The notes beneath the pieces are model-generated. The model was given only the letters and a program-made list of their open reading frames with translations. It was not told the origin of the DNA and made no database searches. Source: Oscillospiraceae bacterium (GTDB lineage: Bacteria > Bacillota > Clostridia > Oscillospirales > Ruminococcaceae). From it: a stretch of 64,000 bases of DNA. How positions within the stretch are numbered: the first letter of the stretch is position 1; each line of letters opens with the position of its first letter. The position numbers and the translations under genes were made by a program. Location of the stretch: assembly GCA_019423755.1 (NCBI GenBank), contig JAHZAU010000009.1, positions 1-64,000 on the forward strand, in the 5' to 3' direction. Of the stretch, positions 25,014-35,802 are shown in pieces.

Positions 25014-25955
25014 CTACTCCAGATCGATCTTGGCGTAAAGAGCCACGTCCTGGGCCTCGCTGGGGGCCTCAGAGCGAGGCACCTCGGTGCGGGGCGTAAC
25101 CGGAGCCTTGTCCTCCTCGCTGCGGCGCTCGGGACGAGGACCGCGGCGGCGGGAACCTTCCGGCTTGGGGCCGTTGCCCGGACGGAATACAAACGGTTTG
25201 GACTCGCCTTCCTCGCTGTGGCTGCCTTCGCCCTGGGGACGGCGGCCGCCGCGGGGTTTGCTGTAACCGCCTTTGCCGCCCTTACCGGAACGGCCGCCCT
25301 TGTAGCCGCCTTTGCCGGCGGGGCGTTTGACGGGGTTGGTGGAGCTGATGACCACCCGGCGGTTGGGCTCTTCCCCGATGGAGGAAGAGGTGGCGCCCTC
25401 TACGGTAGCCACGGTAGCGTGGATGATGCGGCGCTCATAGGGGTTCATGGGCTCCAGGGTCACGCTGCGGCCGGTCTTGACGGCGCTGCGGGCCAGACGG
25501 CGGGCCAGGGATTCCAGGGTCTTTTCCCGTTTTTCCCGGAAGTTGCCGCTGTCGATGGTCACACGCATGTAGTCGCCTTCCAGACGGTTGATCACCAGAC
25601 CGGTCAGGTACTGGATGGAATCGATGGTCTCGCCGCGGCGGCCGATGACAAAGCCCAGGTCCTCACCCTTGAGGGTGATGCGCAGGGTATCGCCTTCCGC
25701 GTTGGCGTCCAGGGTGAAGTCCTGGGCGCCCATGGCCTTGAGGATACCGGAGATATACTCCACCGCTGCCGCTGCTTTATCGTCCTCTTTCACAAAGACG
25801 CGCACCTTGGCAGGGTAGCTTTTCAGGCCCAAAAAGCCTTTTTTCGGCAGATCGATGATCTCGAACTCCGCTTTTTCCCGGGTGACGCCCAGCTGGGCGC
25901 AGCCCTCTTCGATGGCAAGGTCCACTGTTTTTCCTGTGGTGATAATCTCCTTCAA
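25014..25955 (-). CDS. khpB: RNA-binding protein KhpB (Jag) with long disordered tail
   Basis: A 313-residue Jag protein. The Jag-N domain is at residues 1-50 (KGFLGL at about 39-44), a KH domain around GEDLGFVIGRRGETIDSIQY, and an R3H domain with NPYERRIIHATV. KhpB acts with KhpA as an RNA chaperone tied to cell elongation and sporulation in Firmicutes. The C-terminal third (from about residue 210) is a Gly/Lys/Arg-rich then Glu/Pro/Arg-rich tail of low complexity, longer than in Bacillus and probably disordered. It follows yidC by about 48 bases, the standard order near the origin. Confidence 0.94.
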   Translation of the reverse strand: MKEIITTGKTVDLAIEEGCAQLGVTREKAEFEIIDLPKKGFLGLKSYPAKVRVFVKEDDKAAAAVEYISGILKAMGAQDFTLDANAEGDTLRITLKGEDLGFVIGRRGETIDSIQYLTGLVINRLEGDYMRVTIDSGNFREKREKTLESLARRLARSAVKTGRSVTLEPMNPYERRIIHATVATVEGATSSSIGEEPNRRVVISSTNPVKRPAGKGGYKGGRSGKGGKGGYSKPRGGRRPQGEGSHSEEGESKPFVFRPGNGPKPEGSRRRGPRPERRSEEDKAPVTPRTEVPRSEAPSEAQDVALYAKIDLE

Positions 25956-26003
25956 AACCGATTACCTCCTCTTTGCTTTCGATTTTATCCCGAAGGGCAA
26001 AGC

Positions 26004-27044
26004 CTACTTCAGATCGTCGTCGGTGACTTCTTCGTATACTTCGCCGTATTTTTCTGCGTCACGTTTTCTGGCGGCAGCCAGCTTCTGACGGTTGATTTCC
26101 TTCTGGCTGAGGGCGCGCTGCTTGGCCTCGGCGTCGCCTTCTTTGGCGCGTTTTTTGGCCTCGATGCGCTCCAGGCGCGCTTTTTCTTTGCGCTCCTCCA
26201 GCTCTGCCTTGGCTTTTTCCGCCATTTCTTTGGGGTTATAGAACTTGTTGAGCACCAGGGTCTGTACCATCATCAGCAGGTTGGAGATCACCCAGTAGAT
26301 ACCAACACCGGCCGGTACCTGGAAGGCGATGAACACCGACATGAGAGGCATGGTATAGATCATTGCCTTCATGGTGCCGGCGCCGGGGCCTTCTGCGGTC
26401 ATGGGGTTGGCTTTCATGCTGATGTAGGAGGACAGGAACGCGGTCACACCGGAGAGGATGGGGATCAGGATCAGGATGTTCAGCGCCATGGTGGGCTGTT
26501 CACCCAGGTTGATGCCCAAAAAGCTCATGTTGAAGGACTGGACCTGGTTGACGAAATCCTGTCCCATAGCAGAGAATGCTTCCGGGTTCTGGTGTACTGC
26601 GTTGATGATGGAGCTTTCCGGAGAGTAGTTACTGAGGGTCATGCCGGCAGCGGTCATGATCTCTTTTGCCTGCTGGATCACCGCGTCGCCCATGCCCAGG
26701 ATGTGCTTCATGGGCTTGTAGATGACGTCGATGAGTCCGAAGAGGATGGCAAACTGGATGAGCATGGGCAGGCAGCCTGCGGTGGGCTTGTAATTTTCCC
26801 TGTCGTAGAGCTTCTGCATCTCTTCGGCCATCTTCTGCTGGTTTTTGGCGTACATCTTCTGGATCTCGCGCATCTCCGGCTGGAAGGCCGCCATCTTCGC
26901 GGAGGACTTCTGCTGCTTGATGGAAAGCGGGATCATCAGGAGCTTTGTCAGGATGGTGAAGACCAGCAGCGCCCAACCGTAGCTGTTGAGGATGTTGTAC
27001 AGGAACTTCATGACCCATCCGAGGGGAATTCCGAGAATATACAT
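26004..27044 (-). CDS. yidC: Membrane protein insertase YidC
   Basis: A 346-residue YidC/Oxa1-family insertase. It has membrane segments near the N-terminus and four more in the middle, a cytoplasmic loop KQQKSSAKMAAFQPEMREIQ after the first core helix, and a long highly charged C-terminal tail rich in Lys, Glu and Arg. It inserts and folds membrane proteins, alone or with SecYEG. The start at 27044 has CGGAGG 8 bases upstream; there is no lipobox cysteine, unlike Bacillus SpoIIIJ/YidC2. It lies between yidD and jag. Nothing suggests a second YidC here. Confidence 0.95.
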   Translation of the reverse strand: MYILGIPLGWVMKFLYNILNSYGWALLVFTILTKLLMIPLSIKQQKSSAKMAAFQPEMREIQKMYAKNQQKMAEEMQKLYDRENYKPTAGCLPMLIQFAILFGLIDVIYKPMKHILGMGDAVIQQAKEIMTAAGMTLSNYSPESSIINAVHQNPEAFSAMGQDFVNQVQSFNMSFLGINLGEQPTMALNILILIPILSGVTAFLSSYISMKANPMTAEGPGAGTMKAMIYTMPLMSVFIAFQVPAGVGIYWVISNLLMMVQTLVLNKFYNPKEMAEKAKAELEERKEKARLERIEAKKRAKEGDAEAKQRALSQKEINRQKLAAARKRDAEKYGEVYEEVTDDDLK

Positions 27045-27213
27045 GGGATAAACCTCCGTTTCACGCAGGACCTCTGAAACCGGCAATCGCCCTCCTGCGT
27101 GTTTTTTGTAAAGGTGCCCGATGGGATATTTCTGGTGAAAAGCCGGCGGCCGGACGAGCTTCCGTCCTGCCGGCTGCTTTCCTTAAAATAAGGGGTTTGC
27201 GGAAAGCCTGGTA

Positions 27214-27444
27214 CTATCTATCCCGATCCAACCGTTCGGGCACGGGGTCGTAGCCGCCGTCGTTAAAGGGGTGACAGCGGCAGATGCGCTTTACCGCCAG
27301 CCACCCGCCCCGCAGCAAACCAAAGCGCTGGATCGCTGTATAGGCGTAGGAAGAACAGGTGGGGGTAAAACGGCATTGGGGCGGGAAACAGGGGGACAGA
27401 AACTTCTGGTAAAACCGGATGAGCAGCAATGCGATCTGTTTCAC
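27214..27444 (-). CDS. yidD: Membrane protein insertion efficiency factor YidD
   Basis: A 76-residue YidD. The family block SPCFPPQCRFTPTCSSYA and the C-terminal RCHPFNDGGYDPVP are both complete. YidD is a small membrane-associated protein that aids YidC-dependent insertion. Its ATG overlaps the rnpA stop as ATGA (27441-27444), so it is translationally coupled to rnpA. The gap to yidC is about 170 bases. Confidence 0.96.
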   Translation of the reverse strand: MKQIALLLIRFYQKFLSPCFPPQCRFTPTCSSYAYTAIQRFGLLRGGWLAVKRICRCHPFNDGGYDPVPERLDRDR

Positions 27445-27854
27445 GATGGTTTCCCCGCCTTAGGCTCCTTTGTGGGGCGCGGCTGCGCCGGTTTGGGGGA
27501 GCCTGTCTGCTTCTGTGCGGTAAGGCTTTGGATTTGTTTTTTCATCACAGGCAGGATCTGGGTGCTTTTGGCGTCCTTGGTTCTGACCCGGGCGACGAAA
27601 ACAAAATCCCACCCATCCGGCAAGGTAGGCTCCAGCTGGCGGTACGCCTCCCGAATGATCCGCTTGCAGCGGTTTCGGGATACCGCCGTCCCCAGCTTTT
27701 TGGTCACCGTAATGCCCATACGGCAGCCGCTGTGGCGGTTTTTCCCGCCGGACTTGGCCGCGTAGGTGACCAAAAGGGGATGGACGCTGCTTTTTCCCCG
27801 GTTATAAAGACGCACAAAGTCTTTGTTGAGCTTTAAGGTTTTGAGTTTCTGCAT
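27441..27854 (-). CDS. rnpA: Ribonuclease P protein component
   Basis: A 137-residue RNase P protein, a little longer than usual because of a Lys/Pro-rich tail (residues 115-137). The diagnostic motif is SRNRCKRIIREAYR, and RMGITVTKKLG precedes it. It binds the RNase P RNA and helps process tRNA 5' ends. The gene lies between rpmH and yidD as in most bacteria, though the gap to rpmH (270 bases) is longer than usual. Confidence 0.96.
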   Translation of the reverse strand: MQKLKTLKLNKDFVRLYNRGKSSVHPLLVTYAAKSGGKNRHSGCRMGITVTKKLGTAVSRNRCKRIIREAYRQLEPTLPDGWDFVFVARVRTKDAKSTQILPVMKKQIQSLTAQKQTGSPKPAQPRPTKEPKAGKPS

Positions 27855-28124
27855 ACTTTGCCCTTACTCTTTGGTCTTGGGTTTGTCAGGCGAGGCCGCC
27901 ACCGTTGCCCCCATTTTCGGATACAAGAAAAGAGCCATCCCACCACCCCACCGAGGGCGCACCCCCGTGCATCAGGTATGAGACAGCCCCCTCATTTTCC
28001 GGTTTATGAGGATGGAAAACGGGACTTGTGCCCTTGCCCCAAAGCAGCTGCCAGCCCGTCCCCAAGGGAAGCGGGCCACAACCGCGGGCAAGCGCCGGCC
28101 TCGATAATAAGCCTGTCCGCAAAA

Positions 28125-28259
28125 TTAGTAGGTCAGCTGTTTTCTGCCTTTTGCTCTTCTGCGGGCCAGAACTTTGCGGCCATTTCTAGTCGCCATTCTT
28201 TTTCTGAAACCGTGCTCTTTTTTTCTCTGCAGCTTCTTCGGCTGGTATGTTCTCCACAT
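28125..28259 (-). CDS. rpmH: 50S ribosomal protein L34
   Basis: A 44-residue, highly basic L34. It has the family-typical start MWRTYQPKKLQRKKEHGFRK and the ending RRRAKGRKQLTY. The start at 28259 was chosen for this exact family length; GGGAGGG lies upstream. It is the gene closest to oriC on the left arm and is driven by a consensus promoter. Confidence 0.98.
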   Translation of the reverse strand: MWRTYQPKKLQRKKEHGFRKRMATRNGRKVLARRRAKGRKQLTY

Positions 28260-28302
28260 GATTTGATTCCCTCCCTTCCAAGGCGAAACCTTACAGAATA
28301 AA

Positions 28303-28331
28303 ATTATAGACAATCCAGCCCCAAAAGTCAA
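28303..28331 (-). promoter_or_regulatory. Promoter of rpmH-rnpA
   Basis: On the minus strand TTGACT (28331-28326) and a perfect TATAAT (28308-28303) are 17 bases apart, about 45 bases upstream of the rpmH start. Confidence 0.85.
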
Positions 28332-28727
28332 GGGAAACCCGCAGCCGGACACAGGTTTTTTACATTTTTGAGAAGGCTTCCGCCCCCTAGCCGCCCACCT
28401 TTGTAGAAATCTGCTGGAAGGCTGCCAAAAACCGGACGCAAAATTCTACGGGGAGCTTTGTCGATTTCGGTGGAAAGGGTACTTGAAACTTTCCACATCT
28501 CTGTGTTAAAATATGTGTACAAAATTGTTGAAAGATATTTTTTCACTCATCTTCCACAACCTTTCCCGATCTCTCTCAACCGATCCCGCCTCCTGTTTAA
28601 AAAGTGTGGAACCTCCGTTTCATCCTAGCGGACAGGCTGGTCCGGACCGGTGTTTTCTTCTGTTGAGATGTGTGAAACAATTCTGCATAATTATCCACTC
28701 CCATACGGAAGAAGGGCTGCTTGCATT
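28332..28727. other. Left half of oriC (rpmH-dnaA intergenic region)
   Basis: A gene-free divergent region between the rpmH promoter and dnaA. DnaA-box-like 9-mers are CTTTCCACA (28489-28497), TCTTCCACA (28550-28558) and TTATCCACT (28691-28699, 8 of 9 to consensus); GGTTCCACA lies on the other strand near 28605. The 28500-28550 part is AT-rich. This is the usual place for the DnaA-box cluster that also autoregulates dnaA. Confidence 0.8.
28483..28512 (+). promoter_or_regulatory. Probable dnaA promoter overlapping a DnaA box
   Basis: TTGAAA (28483-28488) and TAAAAT (28507-28512) are 18 bases apart. A DnaA-box-like CTTTCCACA lies in the spacer, which would allow DnaA to repress its own gene. 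Confidence 0.6.
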
Positions 28728-30083
28728 ATGAACTCATTAAATGAAGTGTTCCAGCAGGTCAAGGAATACTGCCTGCGCTCCAACCGCATCCCGGAGCTGG
28801 CGTACAAGCTTTGGATCGACGATATTGAAATGGTCCAGTTCGACGGCTCCAGCGCGACCCTGGCGGTCAGCGCCGACTTTAAAAAGGATATCATCGAAAG
28901 CCGCTATCTGTCTATCCTCAACGAAGGCTTCCAGAACGCCATGGGCTTCCCGGTCAACCTGCGGGTCATCTCCCAACAGGCTGGCGCCGCCGCGCCTGCG
29001 GCCCCCTCGGCAGCTCCCGCCCAGCCGGCCTCCCCGGCGGCGGACCCCACCCTTTCCAACCCGGACGGCGACTACGAATACACCTTCGAGACCTTTATCG
29101 TCGGCCCTTCCAATAAGTTTGCCAACGCCGCCTGCCACGCCGTGGCCCAAAACCCGGCCAACGCCTACAACCCCCTGTTTATCTACGGCGGCTCCGGCCT
29201 GGGCAAGACCCACCTGCTCTGCGCCATCTCGGCAGAGATCAAGAAAAACGACCCCCGCACCAACGTTATCTACGTCAAGGGCGAGGAATTTACCAACGAG
29301 CTGATCGCCGCCATCGCCAACGAAAGCACCAAGCAGTTCCACGACAAATACCGCCAGGCGGACGTGCTGCTGGTGGACGACATCCAGTTTATCGGCGGCA
29401 AAGAGAGCACCCAGGAAGAGTTCTTCCATACCTTCAACTCCCTTTACGAAAGCGGCAAACAGATCGTCCTCACCTCCGACCGGCCGCCCAAGGAGATCAA
29501 AACCCTGGAAGAGCGGCTGCGCACCCGCTTTGAGTGGGGCCTGCTGGCCGACATCCAGCCCCCGGATGTAGAGACCCGCATCGCCATCATCCGGCGCAAG
29601 GCGGAACTTCTCAACCTGAACATCCCCAACGAGGTTTCGGAATACATCGCCGGCCGCATCAAAAACAACATCCGCCAGCTGGAAGGCGTGGTCAAAAAGC
29701 TCAACGCCTACCAGCAGTTGGCCCAGACGGCGCCCTCCATCATCATTGCGCAGAACGCCATCCGGGACATCCTCAACGACAACCAGCCTATCCCAGTGAC
29801 GGTGGAACGCATCATCTCCGAGGTGGGACGGACCTTCGGGGTCAACAGCTCGGATATCCGCTCCACCAAGCGCTCCTCCCAGATCTCCAACGCCCGTCAG
29901 ATCGCCATGTACATCATCCGGGAGATCACCCAGATGTCCATGGCCTCCATCGGCGAGGAATTTGGCGGCCGCGACCACTCCACCGTGGTCTACGCCATCA
30001 ACCAGGTGAGCAAAAACATGAAGCAGGATTCCAAGTACAAGGAAACGGTGGAAGACATCATCAAAAACATCCGGGACGCCTAA
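28728..30083 (+). CDS. dnaA: Chromosomal replication initiator protein DnaA
   Basis: A 451-residue DnaA. It has an N-terminal helicase-loading domain (about 1-80), a short Ala/Pro-rich linker (about 85-110), the AAA+ domain with Walker A GGSGLGKTH (154-162) and Walker B LLVDDI (214-219), and the C-terminal DNA-binding domain with the signature GGRDHSTVVYAI (413-424). DnaA binds DnaA boxes in the origin, melts the DNA and loads the helicase. The ATG at 28728 is preceded by GAAGAAGGG. A terminator-like palindrome follows the stop. Confidence 0.98.
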   Translation: MNSLNEVFQQVKEYCLRSNRIPELAYKLWIDDIEMVQFDGSSATLAVSADFKKDIIESRYLSILNEGFQNAMGFPVNLRVISQQAGAAAPAAPSAAPAQPASPAADPTLSNPDGDYEYTFETFIVGPSNKFANAACHAVAQNPANAYNPLFIYGGSGLGKTHLLCAISAEIKKNDPRTNVIYVKGEEFTNELIAAIANESTKQFHDKYRQADVLLVDDIQFIGGKESTQEEFFHTFNSLYESGKQIVLTSDRPPKEIKTLEERLRTRFEWGLLADIQPPDVETRIAIIRRKAELLNLNIPNEVSEYIAGRIKNNIRQLEGVVKKLNAYQQLAQTAPSIIIAQNAIRDILNDNQPIPVTVERIISEVGRTFGVNSSDIRSTKRSSQISNARQIAMYIIREITQMSMASIGEEFGGRDHSTVVYAINQVSKNMKQDSKYKETVEDIIKNIRDA

Positions 30084-30091
30084 ATTCCTTC

Positions 30092-30136
30092 GGTGGAAAA
30101 GCCTTCGGCAGCCGCTGCTCCCAGGGCTTTTCCACC
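30092..30136 (+). terminator. Terminator-like palindrome after dnaA
   Basis: Perfect 12-base arms (30092-30103 and 30125-30136, GGTGGAAAAGCC and its complement) enclose 21 bases and are followed by T-rich sequence. Each arm also holds a DnaA-box-like element, so it may serve the origin too. Confidence 0.6.
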
Positions 30137-30381
30137 ATTTTCTTCTTTCCACATTTCCGCTTTTCCCCACGCCGTTTTTCCCTCAGCGCCAACCCCTATT
30201 GTTTTCCCCGAGCTTCTGCACATTCTTTCCACATTCTCCACAGAGTTTTCAACAGCTTGTGGAGGAAAGAACCTTTCCTCCACTTTTCCCCCGCGGCCTC
30301 CCCAGCGCTCCGGGGAGATTTTTCCGCCGGTTTTTGGCTTGTTTATGGGATTTTTCTTCCCATTTCACATTTCCCCGGCCT

Positions 30382-30396
30382 CTACTACTACTACTA
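30382..30396. promoter_or_regulatory. DnaA-trio element of the origin unwinding region
   Basis: Five tandem CTA triplets follow the GC-rich block at 30373-30380 and precede a T-rich run. The complementary strand reads 3'-GAT-5' repeats, as in the DnaA-trio described for Bacillus subtilis, where DnaA filaments start on single-stranded DNA. Confidence 0.75.
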
Positions 30397-30740
30397 TCTT
30401 TTTTAAGCTATCCTTTTCCTTCTTAGAAAGAAAACCACCCCCGTGGAGAAAAACCGCGGCCCCCTGTCCCAGGAAAACAGCGCCTTTGTCCCCTTGGGAT
30501 AAGCCGAACTGAAACGCAAAAACCGACCAGGTCCATCCGGTCGGTTTTTCTTTGCCATTCTTATCAGAATAAACGTTCTGCCCACGCAAGACAATCCCGG
30601 CGGGGATTTTTTTGCAGGGCGTTTCCCTGGGGCAGGTTTCATGTTATAATAGGATTTAGAATGGGCGGATCGCGGGCTTTCCCGCGTCTTTGCCTTATTA
30701 GAAAAGCGATACGATTCCCAATAGAAAGAGGCAAATCCAT

Positions 30741-31847
30741 ATGAAAATGATCTGCGAAAAAAGCCTGCTGGTGGAAGCGGTGTCCAACGTTTCCCGGGCA
30801 GTCTGCGCAAAATCCCCCATCCCCGCTCTGGAAGGCATCCTCTTCCAGGCGGAAGGCGGCCAGGTGAAGCTGACGGCTTACGACCTGGAACTGGGCATCC
30901 TCACCTCGGTGGAAGCCAAGGTGGAGCAGCCCGGCCAGGTGGTGCTCTCCGCCCGCCTGCTGCTGGACATTATCCGCCGCATCCCCAGCGAAACGGTGCT
31001 CATCTCCTGCGACGAAAAGCAGCTGGTGCTCATCAAGGGCGGCGTCAGCGAATTTACCATCCTGGGCCTGCCGGCTGAGGACTTCCCTGAGCTGCCCGGC
31101 GTGGAGGAGGAGTCCAACCTGGTGATGAAGCAGGGCGTCCTAAAATCCATGATCGACCAGACCCTCTTTGCCATCGCTACCACCGACTCCAAACCGGTCC
31201 ACACCGGTTCCCTGTTTGATGTGAAAGATTCCTGCGTTACCGTGGTCTCGGTAGACGGTTATCGCCTGGCCCTGCGCCGGGAGCCGCTGGTCACCGACCT
31301 GACCACCACCTTCATCGTCCCGGGCAAGACCCTCTCCGAGGTGTCCAAGCTCCTTAAGGACGAGGAGGGCGAAGTCTGCCTGCAGGTGTCCCGCAAGCAC
31401 ATGATCTTCCGCATCGGCAGCTACCACGTGATCTCCCGCCTGCTGGAGGGCGATTTCCTGGACTACAACGCCGCCATCCCCAAGGTGAGCAAGACCTCCG
31501 TCAAGGTCAACACCCGCAGCTTCATCGAGGCCATCGAGCGTACCTCCCTGCTCATCTCCGACCGCCTGCGCAGCCCCATCAAGCTGGGCATCGCCGACCA
31601 GATGATTCAGGTCAGCTGCTCCACCACCATGGGTAAGGCCTACGACGAGGTCCCCTGCGAGATCGAAGGCGAAGGGGTCAACATGGGCTTCAACAACAAA
31701 TACCTCCTGGACGCCCTCAAGGCCACCGACTGCGATATGGTGCGCCTGGAGATCAACGGCGCCCTCTCCCCCATGCGGGTCATTCCTTTGGAAGGCGACA
31801 GCTTCCTCTTCTTGGTGCTGCCGGTACGGGTGAAAAACGATGACTAA
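30741..31847 (+). CDS. dnaN: DNA polymerase III subunit beta (sliding clamp)
   Basis: A 368-residue beta clamp of normal length, with three similar domains. The N-terminus MKMICEKSLLVEAVSNVSRA and the C-terminus ALSPMRVIPLEGDSFLFLVLPVRV are family-typical. As a dimer it encircles DNA and gives processivity to polymerase III. It lies in the conserved dnaA-dnaN order. Its stop overlaps the next gene's start by 8 bases. Confidence 0.98.
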   Translation: MKMICEKSLLVEAVSNVSRAVCAKSPIPALEGILFQAEGGQVKLTAYDLELGILTSVEAKVEQPGQVVLSARLLLDIIRRIPSETVLISCDEKQLVLIKGGVSEFTILGLPAEDFPELPGVEEESNLVMKQGVLKSMIDQTLFAIATTDSKPVHTGSLFDVKDSCVTVVSVDGYRLALRREPLVTDLTTTFIVPGKTLSEVSKLLKDEEGEVCLQVSRKHMIFRIGSYHVISRLLEGDFLDYNAAIPKVSKTSVKVNTRSFIEAIERTSLLISDRLRSPIKLGIADQMIQVSCSTTMGKAYDEVPCEIEGEGVNMGFNNKYLLDALKATDCDMVRLEINGALSPMRVIPLEGDSFLFLVLPVRVKNDD

Positions 31848-32070
31848 TACCGAACGTGTTCTGATCCATACAGAATTTATCAAGTTGGATTCCTTTTTGA
31901 AATTTGCCGGCGCCGTGGAGACCGGCGGCCAGGCCAAGGAGCTGGTCCAGGCGGGCCAGGTGCTGGTCAACGGCGAGGTCTGCACCATGCGCGGCAAAAA
32001 GATCCGCCCCGGCGACCTGGTGGAATGCCAGGGCCGCCGCTTTGCTGCGGCGGGAGAATCCGACCAGTAA
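31840..32070 (+). CDS. yaaA: S4-domain RNA-binding protein YaaA
   Basis: A 76-residue S4-domain protein. The S4 fold is visible as IKLDSFLKFAGAVETGGQAK, followed by LVNGEVCTMRGKKIRPGD, very like other YaaA/RlbA proteins. These occur between dnaN and recF in Firmicutes and are thought to bind RNA, in Bacillus possibly in ribosome assembly. The ATG at 31840 overlaps the dnaN stop, so it is coupled. Confidence 0.9.
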   Translation: MTNTERVLIHTEFIKLDSFLKFAGAVETGGQAKELVQAGQVLVNGEVCTMRGKKIRPGDLVECQGRRFAAAGESDQ

Positions 32071-32115
32071 CAAACGAGCAACCAAAACCACACCAGCCAG
32101 AAGGGGGAGACCGGC

Positions 32116-33249
32116 TTGCTGATCCAGCAGCTTTGCCTAGAAAATTACCGCAATATCCAGCAGCTGAGCCTTTCTCCGGGGCCGGGGGTCAACGTCATCT
32201 ACGGCGACAACGCCCAGGGCAAGACCAATCTGGTGGAGGCCCTGTGGCTGTTCACTGGGGCCAAGAGCTTTCGCGGGGTGCGGGAAAAGGAGCTGATGCG
32301 CTTCGGCTCCGGCCGCACCGAGGCCTCGGTGCGCTTTTGGTGCGCCGGAAGGGAGCAGACCGCCAGCTTCACCTGGACGGCGGAGCCCGGCGGCAGCGTC
32401 CGCCGGGAACTTCTGCTCAACGAGGTTCCTCAGGATAACGCCTCCCGCCTTTCGGGGCGGTTTTTTGCGGTGGTCTTTTCTCCGGCGCATCTGTCTCTGG
32501 CAAAAGACGGCCCGGAGCTGCGCCGCCGCTTCCTGGATACTGCCCTTTGCCAGCTAATCCCCAAGTATGAGGGCAGCCTGCGGGAATACCGCCGCATCCT
32601 CACCCAGCGCAACGCCCTGCTCAAGGACCTTTCCCGCTATCCCCAGCTTCAGGATACCTTGGAGGTGTGGGACGAGCACCTGGCCCGGGCTGGGGCGGCG
32701 GTCACCTGCTGCCGGGCGCGGTATGTGGTGCACGCTGCACGGCTGGCGGGGGAGGTCTACGCCGGCATGTCCGGCGGCAAGGAGGCTTTCTCCCTGCGGT
32801 ATGCCGGGTTTGCCGGTCCGGAGGCCGACCAGATCCCCCTGGAAGAGCTGCGGGCCCAGCTGCTTTCTCAGCTGCGGGAGCGCCGCGCCCAGGATATCGA
32901 CCACGGCATGACCATGACCGGCCCCCACCGGGACGACCTGGTGTTGGAGTTGGACGGCGCGCCGGTGCGGCTCTACGGCTCCCAGGGGCAGCAGCGCAGC
33001 TGCGTGCTGTCGCTGAAGATGGCCGAATGTGCCATGATCGAGGAAACGGTGGGCGAAGCCCCGGTGATCCTGCTGGACGACGTCATGAGCGAGCTGGACG
33101 CCGCCCGCCGGGATTATCTTCTCAACCAGATCAAAGGCCGGCAGGTGTTCGTCACCTGCTGCGACCGGGAAAGTTTCGCGGGACTGGAAGACGGCCTCTG
33201 CTTCCCCATCGAAGCGGGCGCCCTGCTGGACCCGGCAAAGGAGGAGTAG
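32116..33249 (+). CDS. recF: DNA replication and repair protein RecF
   Basis: A 377-residue RecF of the usual size. It has the SMC-like Walker A GDNAQGKT (30-37), the ABC-type signature region in GSQGQQRSCVLSLKMAE and the Walker B LLDDVMSELD. RecF helps load RecA at gaps in DNA. The start is TTG 32116, preceded by AAGGGGGAG. It follows yaaA and is followed four bases later by remB. Confidence 0.96.
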   Translation: MLIQQLCLENYRNIQQLSLSPGPGVNVIYGDNAQGKTNLVEALWLFTGAKSFRGVREKELMRFGSGRTEASVRFWCAGREQTASFTWTAEPGGSVRRELLLNEVPQDNASRLSGRFFAVVFSPAHLSLAKDGPELRRRFLDTALCQLIPKYEGSLREYRRILTQRNALLKDLSRYPQLQDTLEVWDEHLARAGAAVTCCRARYVVHAARLAGEVYAGMSGGKEAFSLRYAGFAGPEADQIPLEELRAQLLSQLRERRAQDIDHGMTMTGPHRDDLVLELDGAPVRLYGSQGQQRSCVLSLKMAECAMIEETVGEAPVILLDDVMSELDAARRDYLLNQIKGRQVFVTCCDRESFAGLEDGLCFPIEAGALLDPAKEE

Positions 33250-33253
33250 CCTT

Positions 33254-33556
33254 ATGTATCTGCATCTGGGACAGGATGTGGTGGTGCGCAGCGAGGATAT
33301 CATCGGTATCTTCGATATTGAAAACACCTCGGTTTCCAAGATCACCAAGGAGTACCTGGCGGCCCAGGAGAAGGCCCGCCGGGTCATCAACGTCTCCACC
33401 GAGCTGCCTAAGTCCTTTATCGTCTGCCGGCAGAGCCTGCCGGCCGGTCCGTCCGGCGCCCGCCGCGCCGAGACGCGGGTCTACGTTTCGCAGATCTCCT
33501 GCGCTACCCTGAAAAAACGCAGCGGCTTCATCCAGCAGATCCGTCTGGACGGTTGA
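33254..33556 (+). CDS. remB: Extracellular matrix regulator RemB (DUF370)
   Basis: A 100-residue protein. The N-terminal 75 residues, MYLHLGQDVVVRSEDIIGIF onwards, match the DUF370/RemB (YaaB) family found between recF and gyrB; a divergent C-terminal segment follows. In Bacillus, RemA and RemB relate to biofilm matrix gene regulation; that role here is inference. It lies four bases after recF and ends at a terminator. Confidence 0.9.
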   Translation: MYLHLGQDVVVRSEDIIGIFDIENTSVSKITKEYLAAQEKARRVINVSTELPKSFIVCRQSLPAGPSGARRAETRVYVSQISCATLKKRSGFIQQIRLDG

Positions 33557-33562
33557 TGCCGA

Positions 33563-33601
33563 AAAAAGTTCCCCTTCCGCCTGCCCGGGAGGGGATTTTT
33601 T
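33563..33601 (+). terminator. Terminator after remB
   Basis: Inverted arms around CCCCTTCC and GGGAGGGG, followed by six T residues. It ends the dnaN-yaaA-recF-remB unit before the gyrB promoter. Confidence 0.75.
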
Positions 33602-33655
33602 GCGCCCTTTTTGCGAAAATCCCTTAAATATAAGTAGAAAGGAGCAAAGAAATAT

Positions 33656-33684
33656 TTGTTTTTGTAAGGGAATTATGCTATAAT
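33656..33684 (+). promoter_or_regulatory. Promoter of gyrB
   Basis: TTGTTT (33656-33661) and a perfect TATAAT (33679-33684) are 17 bases apart. This gives a leader of about 110 bases before gyrB. Confidence 0.75.
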
Positions 33685-33804
33685 AATGAAGTATTGCCAG
33701 CAGAGAAAAACCGCTTGATTTTGCCGAAAAACAGCCGCTGGCGCAAGCTCCCTCCCCGCTGTATGGGAAGGGGCTTTAATCTCTTGAACAGGAGGGAATG
33801 TGCT

Positions 33805-35772
<1,968 letters not shown>

Positions 35773-35802
35773 ACAAAAATATAACCTTTAGGAGAATTTA
35801 TC

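Larger units (their letters stand above)
30084..30740. other. Right half of oriC (dnaA-dnaN intergenic region)
   Basis: A 657-base gene-free region. DnaA-box-like 9-mers include CTTTCCACA at 30145-30153 and 30225-30233, TTCTCCACA at 30234-30242 (8 of 9) and TCCTCCACA on the minus strand at 30258-30266. Next come a GC-rich block (30373-30380) and five tandem CTA triplets (30382-30396), then a T-rich tract, together resembling the unwinding element of Bacillus. The dnaN promoter area has TATAAT at 30645-30650. Confidence 0.8.

Noticed and set aside
27886..28122. 78-codon minus-strand frame in the rnpA-rpmH gap
   Set aside because: No ribosome site, no recognisable family, and composition is unlike the neighbours.
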